From Bartonella tribocorum CIP 105476 (GTDB lineage: Bacteria > Pseudomonadota > Alphaproteobacteria > Rhizobiales > Rhizobiaceae): 64,000 nt of DNA. This document shows, in pieces, positions 16,736-25,514 of the stretch; within the stretch, counting starts at the first letter, position 1; every line of letters starts with the position of its first letter. The notes under the pieces were generated by a model. That model saw nothing but the letters and a program-made list of their open reading frames with translations. It was not told the DNA's origin and did no database searches. The DNA is taken from NCBI RefSeq assembly GCF_000196435.1, contig NC_010161.1, positions 1,488,001 to 1,552,000 on the forward strand, read 5' to 3'. The translations under genes and the position numbers were made by a program.

Positions 16736-17961
16736 TACAACAACCGTTCATCCTTCTTTTCAGCCGCATCCAATAAGCGTCCAATTTCTCTAGAGCTCTT
16801 TTTATGCATGGAGGTCAACCACCATTCTTGTTTGCTTGCTACCCATTTGACCACAAAGCGCCACCATGCCCCACCACTTTCACCAAAAAACATAACACCC
16901 TGCGTATCTTTGCGTCTGATAACGCCATGGGGGCGAATGAGTGTTTGAATGGCACCACGAAAATCCTCCAAGTGAAGAGCTCGTGCTTGATGCTCTAACA
17001 AAATATGTTTTACGCTGTCTGAAGATAAGCGAATAAGAGAGTCCTCCGCTGCAAAAACATCACGCACCTTTTGGATCATGGGGGCAATGGGAATAAATCC
17101 ACGTGGCATATGTCCTTCAAACATGGCTTCCAAAAGGGGTGAGCCCACAATATCTTCAATGGCAATGCGTTTCTGATTGTCCCCCATGGCGTCAATTTTA
17201 TCACTCAAAAAATTGCTTAAATTTTGCGCACGATGTTTTCCAGGATTCAAATGCCAACCAGGATCAATCCCCTTTGGTATCTTTTCAACGCGCCCCGTCC
17301 GCTTATTGCGCCAAACCCGCGTCTCCACATGGGGTGGCGCTGCCCCCTCTTCATAGCCTAAATTGTCTGCTTCATAACGGCTTACCTGTCGCACACTGCA
17401 TTTACACCGCCAGCCATTGGGTGGATAAAGCCAATCCCAAATGGGATCATCAACAGGTGCCGTAAACCCCACCCAACTTTCATGTTCCAAACGCTTATGT
17501 TCTGAACTCGACAACGCATAGGTGAGATAAGGCAAAAATTCTTTATTATTTTGTGTGCGCTCCCACTCACCTGCCGCATGCGCACTCATGGTATTGGCCC
17601 AATAAACCGTTTCTAAGCGCCGCGGGCTGCCCAATTGCACCACACTCTTTTCACCCGTTTTCGGATCACGCGCTAATTTTTTCCCCCACCACCCTTTTTC
17701 CTGCAAAATCGGCATTAAATTTTTTTGAAACTCTTGAAAAGGAACTTGATGCTTTATCGCTTCTCCAACCGCTTGCTTAAAATCCTCTAAAATATCATAG
17801 CCTACCGATTTTGCCACCGTAAAGGAAAAGGCATGTTCTTCTGGTGCTATATCCCGCCAATCAAAACTTGGAACAAGCGCTTTGGCTTCAAAATAACGGG
17901 TCACCTCTTTAGGGGCCGTTTTAAAAAGTTCCTCATCCATGATACCCCAACCCACGTGCAA
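16735..17961 (-). CDS. Mu gpF (gp30)-like minor head protein with C-terminal PBECR-type nuclease-like domain
   Basis: 408 residues. The N-terminal 250 residues follow the SPP1 gp7/Mu gpF family, including 'AEWERTQNNKEFLPYL' and the hallmark 'PPNGWRCKCSVRQVS'. Residues ~290-400 ('DSLIRLSSDSVKHILLEHQ', 'FRGAIQTLIRPHGVIRR', 'VMFFGESGGAWWRFVVKW', 'WWLTSMHKKSS') resemble the PBECR (phage-barnase-EndoU-colicin-RelE-like) domains fused to this family in several Mu-like phages. Such domains may be injected with the DNA. The gene overlaps the portal gene by 29 nt. The nuclease-like assignment is by pattern and needs a profile search. Confidence 0.84.
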   Translation of the reverse strand: MHVGWGIMDEELFKTAPKEVTRYFEAKALVPSFDWRDIAPEEHAFSFTVAKSVGYDILEDFKQAVGEAIKHQVPFQEFQKNLMPILQEKGWWGKKLARDPKTGEKSVVQLGSPRRLETVYWANTMSAHAAGEWERTQNNKEFLPYLTYALSSSEHKRLEHESWVGFTAPVDDPIWDWLYPPNGWRCKCSVRQVSRYEADNLGYEEGAAPPHVETRVWRNKRTGRVEKIPKGIDPGWHLNPGKHRAQNLSNFLSDKIDAMGDNQKRIAIEDIVGSPLLEAMFEGHMPRGFIPIAPMIQKVRDVFAAEDSLIRLSSDSVKHILLEHQARALHLEDFRGAIQTLIRPHGVIRRKDTQGVMFFGESGGAWWRFVVKWVASKQEWWLTSMHKKSSREIGRLLDAAEKKDERLL

Positions 17962-19510
17962 TCATCTGCACCTTTGCCAAGCGTGCTGCCAAGGCATGAT
18001 GATCCATCTCACCCAACAATTCATCTAAGCCTTTAAGGATATCCTCATAACTTTTAGCCTCTCTCACAAGCTTTTTAAAAGGTTCTAAAAGGGGTTCTAA
18101 ATCCTCTTCCCAGTCGCTTAAAGCTTCTTCAGAAAGCCGATCCAATTCGTCGTGATGTTTCACGCCCTGCTCTCTTTCGCCCTGCTTTCTTGTCACAGAA
18201 ATATCAACAACACCCCCACAATCAGCACAAACATCTGCCTTTTGTTGCCCGGCATCATCAGCTGTAAGGGAAGGAGCCTTTAAAACATCCTCTCCCTTTT
18301 TGGGTTGCGAAAAGCCAATCTTATTGCGCACTTCTTGCGCCCCCACACACAATCCTAAAGGAACAAGTTTTTCCAAAGCATCACTGATGGCTTTAATATC
18401 TTCATTTTCCGAAATCGGCCAATAGACAAGCGGAGTGCGCTCTTGGGGTCCAAAATTAATCTCAACAAAGGGAACGATTAAATCACGATTAGTGGTCAAG
18501 GCTAATTGGCGTGCATCAGCTCTAGCAATATCATGGCGTACATTTTCATGAATGCGGGCTTGCGAAAAAGACGAACCATCGTCTGTCGTCATGGTTTGCC
18601 CCAATACCCCTTTAGAAATCTGCCGATCTAAATATTCAGCCTTCGCGGCAAAAACCGCATTGCCACTGCCCCCTGCTGCTTCAATAAACTCAATCTCCAT
18701 CTCTTTGGGAATAATCGCCGCCGCATCACTGGATAAATCACGTACCGCTTGAATCAGAACCCGCCGCTCCTCATGAGAAGAGCTTGCCCCATATTTACCA
18801 ACACGCAAAGGCATGCCATAAACTTCTAAAAATGCCATCCAATCTTTCAGCGTATAAGACTTGAAGAGAAAAGCCCAAGCCGCAAGACGTGCAAGTCCAG
18901 AACGAATAGGCAAACCGCTTTTAAGCTTGGGTCTGTGAATAGAAAATTTATAAGCAGGCAATTCACTTCCATACAAAGACCCCTCTTCTTTTAAACGCAA
19001 ATGAAAGCCATCCCGCCGATCCAATTGAAAAAACCGCTGGTCACGCCATTTCCAAGCAACCGGCCACCATTCCTTAGCACTCTTGTCCCACAAAGTTTCA
19101 ACAACCGCATAGCCTTTTCCCAAAGCATCTAACAAATCCGCCACATAATCATCAACAAAAGTCGGTGCACTGATCACTTCCCGCACCGCATCCGCTATCT
19201 TTTTATCCAATGCACTGTTGCTTGCGGCAATCACCCCAGGCTCCACCCCTGTGAGAGCATTTTTACGCATGCCAAGCACAGCACGATAATGCAAATCGCG
19301 CTCTTCCATATCATCAGCAAGTTGAAAAAACTGTTCTGGAGCCCCCCTTGCTGCCTGCTGCAAAATATCAGCAAGTTGCGCAGGCGTCAAACCACTCACA
19401 ACAGTTTGTGACCACACATCACGAACACCCCCAATGGTAGGGCTTGCAACTTCCCGTTCCAATCCCTTTATCTTAAGAGCCCTGCCCCATTGGTCTAAAA
19501 GTTGTACCAT
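17933..19510 (-). CDS. Portal protein, DUF935 (Mu gp29-like)
   Basis: 525 residues starting 'MVQLLDQWGRALKIKGLER'. It has the DUF935 landmarks 'MEERDLHYRAVLGMRKNAL', 'WRDQRFFQLDRRDGFHLRL', 'LARLAAWAFLFKSYTLKDWMAFLEVYGMPLRVGKYG' and 'LDRQISKGVLGQTMTTDDGSSFSQARIHENVR'. It forms the dodecameric DNA-entry vertex. It lies 12 nt after the terminase gene and overlaps the gp30-like gene. Confidence 0.92.
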   Translation of the reverse strand: MVQLLDQWGRALKIKGLEREVASPTIGGVRDVWSQTVVSGLTPAQLADILQQAARGAPEQFFQLADDMEERDLHYRAVLGMRKNALTGVEPGVIAASNSALDKKIADAVREVISAPTFVDDYVADLLDALGKGYAVVETLWDKSAKEWWPVAWKWRDQRFFQLDRRDGFHLRLKEEGSLYGSELPAYKFSIHRPKLKSGLPIRSGLARLAAWAFLFKSYTLKDWMAFLEVYGMPLRVGKYGASSSHEERRVLIQAVRDLSSDAAAIIPKEMEIEFIEAAGGSGNAVFAAKAEYLDRQISKGVLGQTMTTDDGSSFSQARIHENVRHDIARADARQLALTTNRDLIVPFVEINFGPQERTPLVYWPISENEDIKAISDALEKLVPLGLCVGAQEVRNKIGFSQPKKGEDVLKAPSLTADDAGQQKADVCADCGGVVDISVTRKQGEREQGVKHHDELDRLSEEALSDWEEDLEPLLEPFKKLVREAKSYEDILKGLDELLGEMDHHALAARLAKVQMIARGLGYHG

Positions 19511-19522
19511 TTCATCATCCCA

Positions 19523-21145
19523 TCAATAAATCTTTGATCGCATCGTTGAAACAAAAGCGGGTGAAAAGAGCGGACTTTCATCAAAACCATAAACCTCTCT
19601 CACAGGCGTATATTCGTAAATTTCCGGCGTCTGCCGGCTGGCAAAATAAGCCAAAGCGCAAGCAATCGCGCTATCACCATGACGCATAAAACCATCACTG
19701 CCTTTAAAACGATGATTGTCTGGAATTTTCACAATGCCATTGACATAAGCAAGCGCTTGATGATCCGCAACAATATCGCTATCGCGCGGCAAAACAATGG
19801 ACCCATCCCCAAAAGCTTCCAAATAAGCCGGCATTTCCTTGCCATACCAACTTTGTGACAAGGACACTTCCTTGACAAGACCCCCATAACGCTGTGCCGC
19901 TTTTTCCGCTAAATAAGCCCCATTGCCCCGCGCATCTAACGCACCACCCAACAAACGTGGCAAACCACCCACAACATAAAATAAAATCTCTCTTTGTTGA
20001 TCAAACGGCATATTGCGCAATTCCACCATAAACCGCACACGGCGCACCAAATCTTGTCCCACTTCCATCACCACAATGGAGGTGGCATCACCAGACCTAG
20101 CAAAATCAACACCAAAAACATGTTGACGCCGCCGATCAAGCCTAGAATGCAAAGGCTTGATATGCTTCTCACACCAAGAAAAAGCAACAATACTTCGTTG
20201 TTGTTCCGATTGATTTTTAAAATCATCCACACAAGCAAAACGCAACACCGCAATATCTTTCGCACAACAATTTTCAATCTGCAAACGCGTTAAAGCCGCC
20301 CCTTCTTGATCCGCCGGTATGGCATCTAACTCTTGGCGCATCGCACTCAAACGCACCCCATAAGAGGCACGAATTTGCTCTTCCCATTGTTGTTCTGCTC
20401 CCCTACTCCACACCGCCCCCTTCATGGCACAAACCCGTTTAAACAAACCATTTTTAACAGCCTCACCAAAAGGGTAACGATGCAGAGAAAAAGGAACCTT
20501 GCCTGCTTTTGCCTCACGGATCAGTTCATTGAAAGGATTAAGCACACCATTATGGGTGGAGATCACACGGATTTTACCCCCCCAAATAAGCAAAGCATTC
20601 ACCGCATCTAAAACAGCGCGCACATCTTGATGAAACGCCGCCTCATCAATCACCACAATGCCCTGTAACCCCCGAATATTTTCAGGGCGGCTTGAGAGCG
20701 CTTCAATACGAAACCCAGAAGCAAAGCGCACCCGATAAGCAGAGATATATTTCGTGGAACCATCCGCCCTTTGATCTGGAAATAAAAATTCCTCTACATC
20801 ACCACTGTGGCTTGTGATTGCCGAAGCAAAATTGCTCACATAGCCAATAAATTCACGCCCCTTATCTTTGGTGTCACCAATATAAAAAACATTATCGCCC
20901 CCAGCCTTAACGCTCGCTGCCGCAATCAGTGTATCATCCAAAGCTTCTGCAAAAGTAATGCCGGTCCGCCGCCCCTTTTCCACCAATTTTAACACAGACT
21001 TATCCTCAATCCATGCCCGTTGATGCGCCATCAAAACACCTTCCGCTAAGGGATCACTCTCTTTGGGAAAAGTGCTCCTCTGCCAAATGTCAAAGTGTGC
21101 CTGATCTTCAACAGCAGGGCTTCCACCCATCTGCCCTTCAGCCAT
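19523..21145 (-). CDS. Terminase large subunit (Mu gp28-like)
   Basis: 540 residues. ATPase features include 'KLVEKGRRTGIT' (Walker-A-like, residues 54-64) and 'GIVVIDEAAFHQDV' (Walker B), and the RNase-H-type nuclease domain begins at 'VFGVDFARSGDATSIVVM' with its first catalytic Asp, followed by 'ALDARGNGAYLAEKAAQRYG'. It pumps and cuts DNA during headful packaging. It overlaps the gp27-like gene by 8 nt. Confidence 0.93.
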   Translation of the reverse strand: MAEGQMGGSPAVEDQAHFDIWQRSTFPKESDPLAEGVLMAHQRAWIEDKSVLKLVEKGRRTGITFAEALDDTLIAAASVKAGGDNVFYIGDTKDKGREFIGYVSNFASAITSHSGDVEEFLFPDQRADGSTKYISAYRVRFASGFRIEALSSRPENIRGLQGIVVIDEAAFHQDVRAVLDAVNALLIWGGKIRVISTHNGVLNPFNELIREAKAGKVPFSLHRYPFGEAVKNGLFKRVCAMKGAVWSRGAEQQWEEQIRASYGVRLSAMRQELDAIPADQEGAALTRLQIENCCAKDIAVLRFACVDDFKNQSEQQRSIVAFSWCEKHIKPLHSRLDRRRQHVFGVDFARSGDATSIVVMEVGQDLVRRVRFMVELRNMPFDQQREILFYVVGGLPRLLGGALDARGNGAYLAEKAAQRYGGLVKEVSLSQSWYGKEMPAYLEAFGDGSIVLPRDSDIVADHQALAYVNGIVKIPDNHRFKGSDGFMRHGDSAIACALAYFASRQTPEIYEYTPVREVYGFDESPLFSPAFVSTMRSKIY

Positions 21146-21719
21146 GTTTTACCCCCAACACCTGCGCACGAATAGCCCGCGCACGCTCTTCTGAAAGCCC
21201 CGCCGCTGCCGCTGCAGCGTCAACCGCTTTGCTTGCTTTTTGGGTAAAATCCTTTTCTAATCTTTGCCGTCTGGTGGTCGACAAATGTTCAGCCGCCAAA
21301 ACCCCTTTAAGCGCATTGGCCAATTCTTGGGCTGCCTTTGGTGAAAGGCTTTTTCCACTGCTCAACGTGGAAAAAATAAGCTCTTTAATCGCGGCGGCCG
21401 TCAACAGAGTAATATTATCAGAAGCCTTGGCATCAAAGCGTTGCGAAAGGCTTGCGGCAATTTCACGGGTTTGCTCCAAGCGCCTTGACATCACAGCCAA
21501 ACGCAAAGAATAACGATTAAAACTGGAAAAGGAGGGAATAGAAAAATTGAGACCCGTTTCTTTTTTTAAAGCCTTCAAAGCCGCTTTAAATTCATCATAA
21601 ATGGCTTTTTGCGTCTTTTCACGCCCATTTAAAGCCTCAGCCGCCTCTGCAATAATTTGATCACAAGCTTGCGGCAATAAATCAATCGCCGTTAAGCGTC
21701 CACGCCCGACCTTGCGCAT
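21138..21719 (-). CDS. DUF3486 protein, Mu gp27-like terminase small subunit
   Basis: 193 residues starting 'MRKVGRGRLTAIDLLPQ'. DUF3486 proteins of this length precede gp28 and act as small terminase subunits; the helical 'RLAVMSRRLEQTREIAASLSQRF' and Ala-rich C-terminus fit. The start overlaps the preceding gene by 38 nt, so a shorter start cannot be excluded. Confidence 0.85.
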   Translation of the reverse strand: MRKVGRGRLTAIDLLPQACDQIIAEAAEALNGREKTQKAIYDEFKAALKALKKETGLNFSIPSFSSFNRYSLRLAVMSRRLEQTREIAASLSQRFDAKASDNITLLTAAAIKELIFSTLSSGKSLSPKAAQELANALKGVLAAEHLSTTRRQRLEKDFTQKASKAVDAAAAAAGLSEERARAIRAQVLGVKHG

Positions 21720-22038
21720 CTTTCACCTCGTCTTTTATTGATGAACGTTTAGGCCGCTTAATCCCCTCAATCGAAAAGCTCCGGTCTAAATGACGTGCCC
21801 CCCGTTCCGTTAAAGCCGCAAGCAAAACAGAACCCACACATTTTAACGTAACAGCCCCTTGATCTTCCATAAAAGCCAATTCATTCCGGACAAAATCACC
21901 ATCCCGCCGGATACCGTAACTATATAAAAGCCGCTCAATCATCGCACTCGATAAGGTTTCGCTCCGCTCACAAGCAAGCCCTTTTAAAATAATCAACCGC
22001 GCTTCTTCACGGATGATTTTATCCATATCTGCTTTCAT
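21682..22038 (-). CDS. Mu gp26-like protein
   Basis: 118 residues, winged-helix-like ('ARLIILKGLACERSETLSSAMIERLLYSYGIRRDGDFVRNELAFMEDQGAV'). This size and place, between DUF2730 and DUF3486 genes, are those of Mu gp26, for which the role is unknown. The start overlaps the previous stop by 4 nt. Confidence 0.75.
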   Translation of the reverse strand: MKADMDKIIREEARLIILKGLACERSETLSSAMIERLLYSYGIRRDGDFVRNELAFMEDQGAVTLKCVGSVLLAALTERGARHLDRSFSIEGIKRPKRSSIKDEVKDAQGRAWTLNGD

Positions 22039-22349
22039 TTCTTGGCATTCTCCAACAAAAATTCTTGTAAGCGCTCACCAATGGCTGCCACCGGTTGTAA
22101 TTGGGCAGAAAGCGTATTGAGGCGACCATTCAATTTCTCCATATTCACTTCCAGCCTTTGCAGCGCATCACGATCAGGCAAAAAATCCATCTCTGTCTCT
22201 AACTTTTGCACACGCTCTTTAAGCACCGTGATGTCTTTCAACATTTCCCGCGCACCAGAAGAAAAATAAGCTTTTAAAACCCCACAAATGGCAACAATGG
22301 ATAACAACAAAGACAACCAACCATTGGCCACACTAATATCTAAATTCAC
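22035..22349 (-). CDS. DUF2730 protein (Mu gp25-like)
   Basis: 104 residues with one N-terminal membrane helix ('WLSLLLSIVAICGVLKAYF') and a following coiled coil ('VLKERVQKLETEMDFLPDRDALQRLEVNMEKLNGRLNTL'), the DUF2730 layout. Its role is not known; membrane anchoring next to lysis genes suggests an envelope function. Confidence 0.82.
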   Translation of the reverse strand: MNLDISVANGWLSLLLSIVAICGVLKAYFSSGAREMLKDITVLKERVQKLETEMDFLPDRDALQRLEVNMEKLNGRLNTLSAQLQPVAAIGERLQEFLLENAKK

Positions 22350-22358
22350 GCCCCCTCC

Positions 22359-22628
22359 TCATCTCATTAAAATCGCTTTAACCGCAGCTCTTCTGCGCTG
22401 TTCGCAGACTAATAAAGCAGCCCGATCACGCCCCCAATAATGCACCACTTCTTGTTCATTCAAAGCACGTTCCGGCAACAATGAAGGCTGGTGACACGCC
22501 ATGCGAACAACAGGTGGCAATTCAGCCGATAAAAACGGATAAGAAAAGCTATCCCTTAGCTTGGGTGTTGAGCAAGCGCACACGCTCAAGCCCAAGACAA
22601 CCGCTAGGAACAGTTGGCAAAACTGCAT
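22359..22628 (-). CDS. Rz1-like outer-membrane spanin lipoprotein
   Basis: 89 residues with a lipoprotein signal ('FLAVVLGLSVCACSTP'), so the mature protein would be acylated at a Cys around residue 18-20. The gene begins inside the Rz-like gene in another frame (overlap 22549-22628) and extends past it, the overlapped spanin arrangement. With the inner-membrane partner it would fuse the membranes at the end of lysis. It is longer than many Rz1 proteins. Confidence 0.75.
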   Translation of the reverse strand: MQFCQLFLAVVLGLSVCACSTPKLRDSFSYPFLSAELPPVVRMACHQPSLLPERALNEQEVVHYWGRDRAALLVCEQRRRAAVKAILMR

Positions 22629-22902
22629 TGATCTCCTCCATTTTTGTAAGCTTTTGTTCCAAACTAGAAATCACCGCTTGTGCTTGAAGCCCTGCTTTTT
22701 GCGCAGCCTCTCTTTGCCTCTCTTGTTCAAGCCGTGCTTGTAAAGAAACCTTGGCAATCTCCAAGCGCCAATAGGCATCACGCGCCTTTTCCGCCTTTAA
22801 AACTTGCGCTTTCATAAAGCCAAAAGCCGCCAACATCACACCGCCCCAAAAAAGCAATCCCAAAGACAGTTTTGAAAGTGGGCTAAACATGGCGCTTATC
22901 AC
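22549..22902 (-). CDS. Rz-like inner-membrane spanin
   Basis: 117 residues: one N-terminal transmembrane helix ('LSLGLLFWGGVMLAAFGFM') and a long periplasmic coiled coil ('KARDAYWRLEIAKVSLQARLEQERQREAAQKAGLQAQAV'). That is the i-spanin plan. It overlaps the holin-like gene by 20 nt upstream and the Rz1-like gene downstream. Assignment rests on topology and context. Confidence 0.78.
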   Translation of the reverse strand: MISAMFSPLSKLSLGLLFWGGVMLAAFGFMKAQVLKAEKARDAYWRLEIAKVSLQARLEQERQREAAQKAGLQAQAVISSLEQKLTKMEEINAVLPTVPSGCLGLERVRLLNTQAKG

Positions 22903-23170
22903 TCCACCCCGTTATCTCCACCTCATCATAGACGCTGCTATGCTGCTTATGAGAATGTTTCCTATTGGAAAAATCCACAGAACCAAAACCGCGATGCACC
23001 CCCAAATTCCCAACGATAATCGCCACCATGGAAGGAATAGAAATCGCTGCCATATCAACAATACGTGGTGCTCCCCACAAACCACCAGCAATCAGCAAAA
23101 AAATAACCCCCCAAGCAAACCAAAAGGACCACCATAAATAACGTTTCGAACCACGATAAGAGGGTTTCAT
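22883..23170 (-). CDS. Holin-like membrane protein
   Basis: 95 residues with two hydrophobic segments ('WWSFWFAWGVIFLLIAGGLWG' and 'AISIPSMVAIIVGNLGVH') and a charged C-terminal tail, consistent with a class II holin. It overlaps the endolysin gene by 4 nt and precedes the spanin pair. No specific holin family was recognised. Confidence 0.68.
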   Translation of the reverse strand: MKPSYRGSKRYLWWSFWFAWGVIFLLIAGGLWGAPRIVDMAAISIPSMVAIIVGNLGVHRGFGSVDFSNRKHSHKQHSSVYDEVEITGWSDKRHV

Positions 23171-23748
23171 GCTTCCACCTCGCCTCCAATCCCCAAAAGC
23201 TTTTTGGCGCGGTTCAAATAGGTCAAGCGGTGCACAAGTCCATTTCTTCCCCCATTAATTGCCTTGGTAATCCCCACGACATCATCTCGATCAGCAAGCT
23301 TATTTAAGCCTTTCATCTGCCAAAACCAAACAGCCGACCAAAGGGCTGCAGGAAACTTTTCCAGCACTTCTGGAAATGCTTCACAATCAACCGCTTGTTC
23401 ATCGATTAAGCGCCAAAACTTCGTAAAACGACGGTAATTATTGCGCCCCGTCAACTGGATCAAACCACGCCCCTTAAAATGCACCCCATCACCAGGGTTG
23501 ACATTACCTAAATCACGCCGCCCCTCATAAGCGCGCCCTGAGGCATATTCACGCAGGGTAAAAAAGCCATCACTCTCATGCGCACATTGGCTTAAAAAAT
23601 GTGCAATACGCAAATGCGTCGTGAGTTCCCCATAAGATAAAGCTTTAGGCAACACGCGTGCCATTTCAACAATAATAAAATCTTGGCGCGCATGATGCGT
23701 CAGTTTAGGCGCAAGTTGATGAAGAAAAGAGGCATCTATTGAAATCAT
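23167..23748 (-). CDS. GH19-type endolysin
   Basis: 193 residues matching phage chitinase-like (GH19) lysins: 'RIAHFLSQCAHESDGFFTLREYASG' with the catalytic Glu in AHESDGF, 'YEGRRDLGNVNPGDGVHFKGRGLIQLTGRNNYRRF' and 'AALWSAVWFWQMKGLNKLADRDDVVGITKAINGG'. It degrades peptidoglycan for release. No signal peptide is seen, so it depends on the holin. It is the first gene after the first late promoter element, whose dyad lies 65 nt upstream. Confidence 0.92.
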   Translation of the reverse strand: MISIDASFLHQLAPKLTHHARQDFIIVEMARVLPKALSYGELTTHLRIAHFLSQCAHESDGFFTLREYASGRAYEGRRDLGNVNPGDGVHFKGRGLIQLTGRNNYRRFTKFWRLIDEQAVDCEAFPEVLEKFPAALWSAVWFWQMKGLNKLADRDDVVGITKAINGGRNGLVHRLTYLNRAKKLLGIGGEVEA

Positions 23749-23806
23749 AACAAACCACTCAATGAATAAAATTCATTCGCAGTTTACGAAATCTCACGCC
23801 CCCCAT

Positions 23807-23831
23807 ATAAGCCTGACACTGTCAGTCAAAA
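23807..23831 (-). promoter_or_regulatory. Putative Mor-dependent late promoter element, copy 1 (lysis operon)
   Basis: Minus strand reads TTTTGACTGACAGTGTCAG then GCTTAT, with the dyad at 23813-23825. It lies just past the mor stop and before the endolysin. A TAAACT -10-like hexamer (23781-23786) lies about 35 nt downstream of the dyad centre. Confidence 0.72.
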
Positions 23832-23834
23832 CTC

Positions 23835-24242
23835 TCAATACTCATAAAACTCTGGAAATAATAAACCTTGGGGCTCTTTTGAAGAAATTCTCTTCTTTAA
23901 GCGATAGGCTGTACGCACATGCATACCAGAAACTGCTGCTGCAGCATCTACCGACCAGCCTTTTTGCAGCGCTTGCATCATTTTTTGCCGCCGTTCAGCA
24001 TCTCTACCAAGGGGGATAAGAAGGCGCACACCCGAACCATTAAAACAAAAATGGTTGATCAATTGCTCCGCCTCTTCAAACCCAACAATTTCAATCAACC
24101 AATCCGCATTCTCAAGACGCCCAGGGATATAAACTTCTCGTCCGCCAAAAGCACGCATCATATTCCATGCTGCTTCACTGCCCGCAACATCAGCTATTTC
24201 ACGCAATAAGGCAGGAAAATCGCTATAGATTTCCTCTTGCAT
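23835..24242 (-). CDS. mor: Mor transcription activator family protein
   Basis: 135 residues. N-terminal dimerisation segment ('WNMMRAFGGREVYIPGR'), then 'FNGSGVRLLIPLGRDAERRQKMMQALQKGWSVDAAAAVSGMHVRTAYRLKKR', the Mor/C family beta-strand plus helix-turn-helix. In Mu, Mor activates middle transcription and C activates the late promoters. Only one family member is seen here, so it may serve both functions, acting at the three 25-bp dyad elements. It follows gemA by 6 nt and sits next to the first element. Confidence 0.9.
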   Translation of the reverse strand: MQEEIYSDFPALLREIADVAGSEAAWNMMRAFGGREVYIPGRLENADWLIEIVGFEEAEQLINHFCFNGSGVRLLIPLGRDAERRQKMMQALQKGWSVDAAAAVSGMHVRTAYRLKKRISSKEPQGLLFPEFYEY

Positions 24243-24248
24243 ACATGC

Positions 24249-24866
24249 TTACCCCTCGCTTTTAACACCTTTACGGATTTTCCGCCCCCAAACATTCATC
24301 ACTTCTCTAAAGTCGCCCCCACTCATCTCACCCAAAGCTTTACCACTTAACGCCATAACACTTTGATGAAAAGCCCCAAGCTCAAACATAGCATCGGGAT
24401 TCAAACACTTCCATTGGGCACACAAAATGGAAATGCTTGGTTTCTTCCTCCATGAATCTTCGCGGTTTTTCCCTCTCCAGTCAACCCCACCCTCACGCTG
24501 CAACCAACCTTTCAACGCCTCAATGGCTCTGCATGCATCATCGCTATCGCGTAAAAAACGAATATGATCAATCCCTGTCTGTCTTTTCACAAAGGCAAGC
24601 AACGCCTTATCTGAACGATCACGAATAATGCCAAGATTCCACCCAGCAATCCAGAGCGCCTGGAGCTTCTTAGCATATTTCCCCTCTAAACGCTTCCCAT
24701 TCGGCTTAAAACCAAACGCTTTCATTTCAGCGATAACCAAGTGCTTTTCTGAAAAATTCAAATCTTTCGCCGATTGCTTGCCTGTCAAGCGATAGAGCAG
24801 TGCGCGATAGGTCTCATCATCAAGACCTAACGCGCGTTTTCCCATATGAAGGACAGCTAAAGACAT
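24249..24866 (-). CDS. GemA-like regulatory protein (Mu gp16, DUF1018)
   Basis: Start at 24866 ('MSLAVLHMGKRALGLDDETYRALLYRLTGKQSAKDL') has a GGGGGGAG ribosome site; an upstream frame start at 24896 overlaps the previous gene. The protein, about 205 residues, has the DUF1018 core 'KLQALWIAGWNLGIIRDRSDKALLAFVKRQTGIDHIRFL'. Mu GemA modulates host gene expression and supercoiling. It sits before mor as in other Mu-like phages. Confidence 0.88.
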   Translation of the reverse strand: MSLAVLHMGKRALGLDDETYRALLYRLTGKQSAKDLNFSEKHLVIAEMKAFGFKPNGKRLEGKYAKKLQALWIAGWNLGIIRDRSDKALLAFVKRQTGIDHIRFLRDSDDACRAIEALKGWLQREGGVDWRGKNREDSWRKKPSISILCAQWKCLNPDAMFELGAFHQSVMALSGKALGEMSGGDFREVMNVWGRKIRKGVKSEG

Positions 24867-24876
24867 CTCTCCCCCC

Positions 24877-25500
24877 TCATGTCTTCGCCAGATCAATGGT
24901 CACAGCACGCCAAGCGCTTTCTAATGTATCGCGTTCATAAAAACGCACATATTCCTTAGATGTCGTCACACGGATCGCTTCACGAATGGCACGCATCGCC
25001 TCTTTCCAGCGTGGATCATCAATATCCAAACGCAACAGCATAAAGATCTCGCCCCGATTCACCTTGCCTTCTTTATCCGTATTAAAAGCACGCGTAATAA
25101 TCGCACGGATTTCAGGGCGTGCATCCGCAGACCATTCATTCAAACACTCATCAAGAAGGCTTTTGGCAATTTGCAATTGCGGTCCAAAATCAACACTTTC
25201 CTGAACTTGCACCTTAATACGTTGCAAACCATCAAAGCTTGTGTAAGTACAATTGCCCTTTTTGCCACGCCGCTCCACACCATATTCTTGCGCAAGCAAG
25301 CTATCAAAATCACTCAAATCCGCAATCGTATGGTTGTTAAAACGTGCAATCCTTGCCGATAATTCTTTCGCAAAACCCATAATTTTGCGCACCGTTTCAT
25401 CCTCTAACAAATCCGCAGGGCGGATCAGGTTTACCGGCACCAAAGCCCCTTTCGCATCCTTCATATAACGCGTACCTTCAAGTTCAATTTGTGGATTCAT
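24877..25500 (-). CDS. DUF3164 protein
   Basis: About 207 residues. DUF3164 hallmarks are 'FDGLQRIKVQVQESVDFGPQLQIAKSLLDECLNEWS' and 'RWKEAMRAIREAIRVTTSKEYVRFYERD'. The family is common in the early/middle region of Mu-like phages; its function is unknown and older annotations as sulfate transporter are misleading. An AGGAGG ribosome site lies 9 nt before the ATG at 25500. Confidence 0.88.
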   Translation of the reverse strand: MNPQIELEGTRYMKDAKGALVPVNLIRPADLLEDETVRKIMGFAKELSARIARFNNHTIADLSDFDSLLAQEYGVERRGKKGNCTYTSFDGLQRIKVQVQESVDFGPQLQIAKSLLDECLNEWSADARPEIRAIITRAFNTDKEGKVNRGEIFMLLRLDIDDPRWKEAMRAIREAIRVTTSKEYVRFYERDTLESAWRAVTIDLAKT

Positions 25501-25514
25501 CACCAACTTCCTCC

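Noticed and set aside
16584-16784. 66-residue minus-strand frame, considered as a Com-like zinc finger
   Set aside because: No CxxC pair in frame, and copy 1 has a stop in the same frame.
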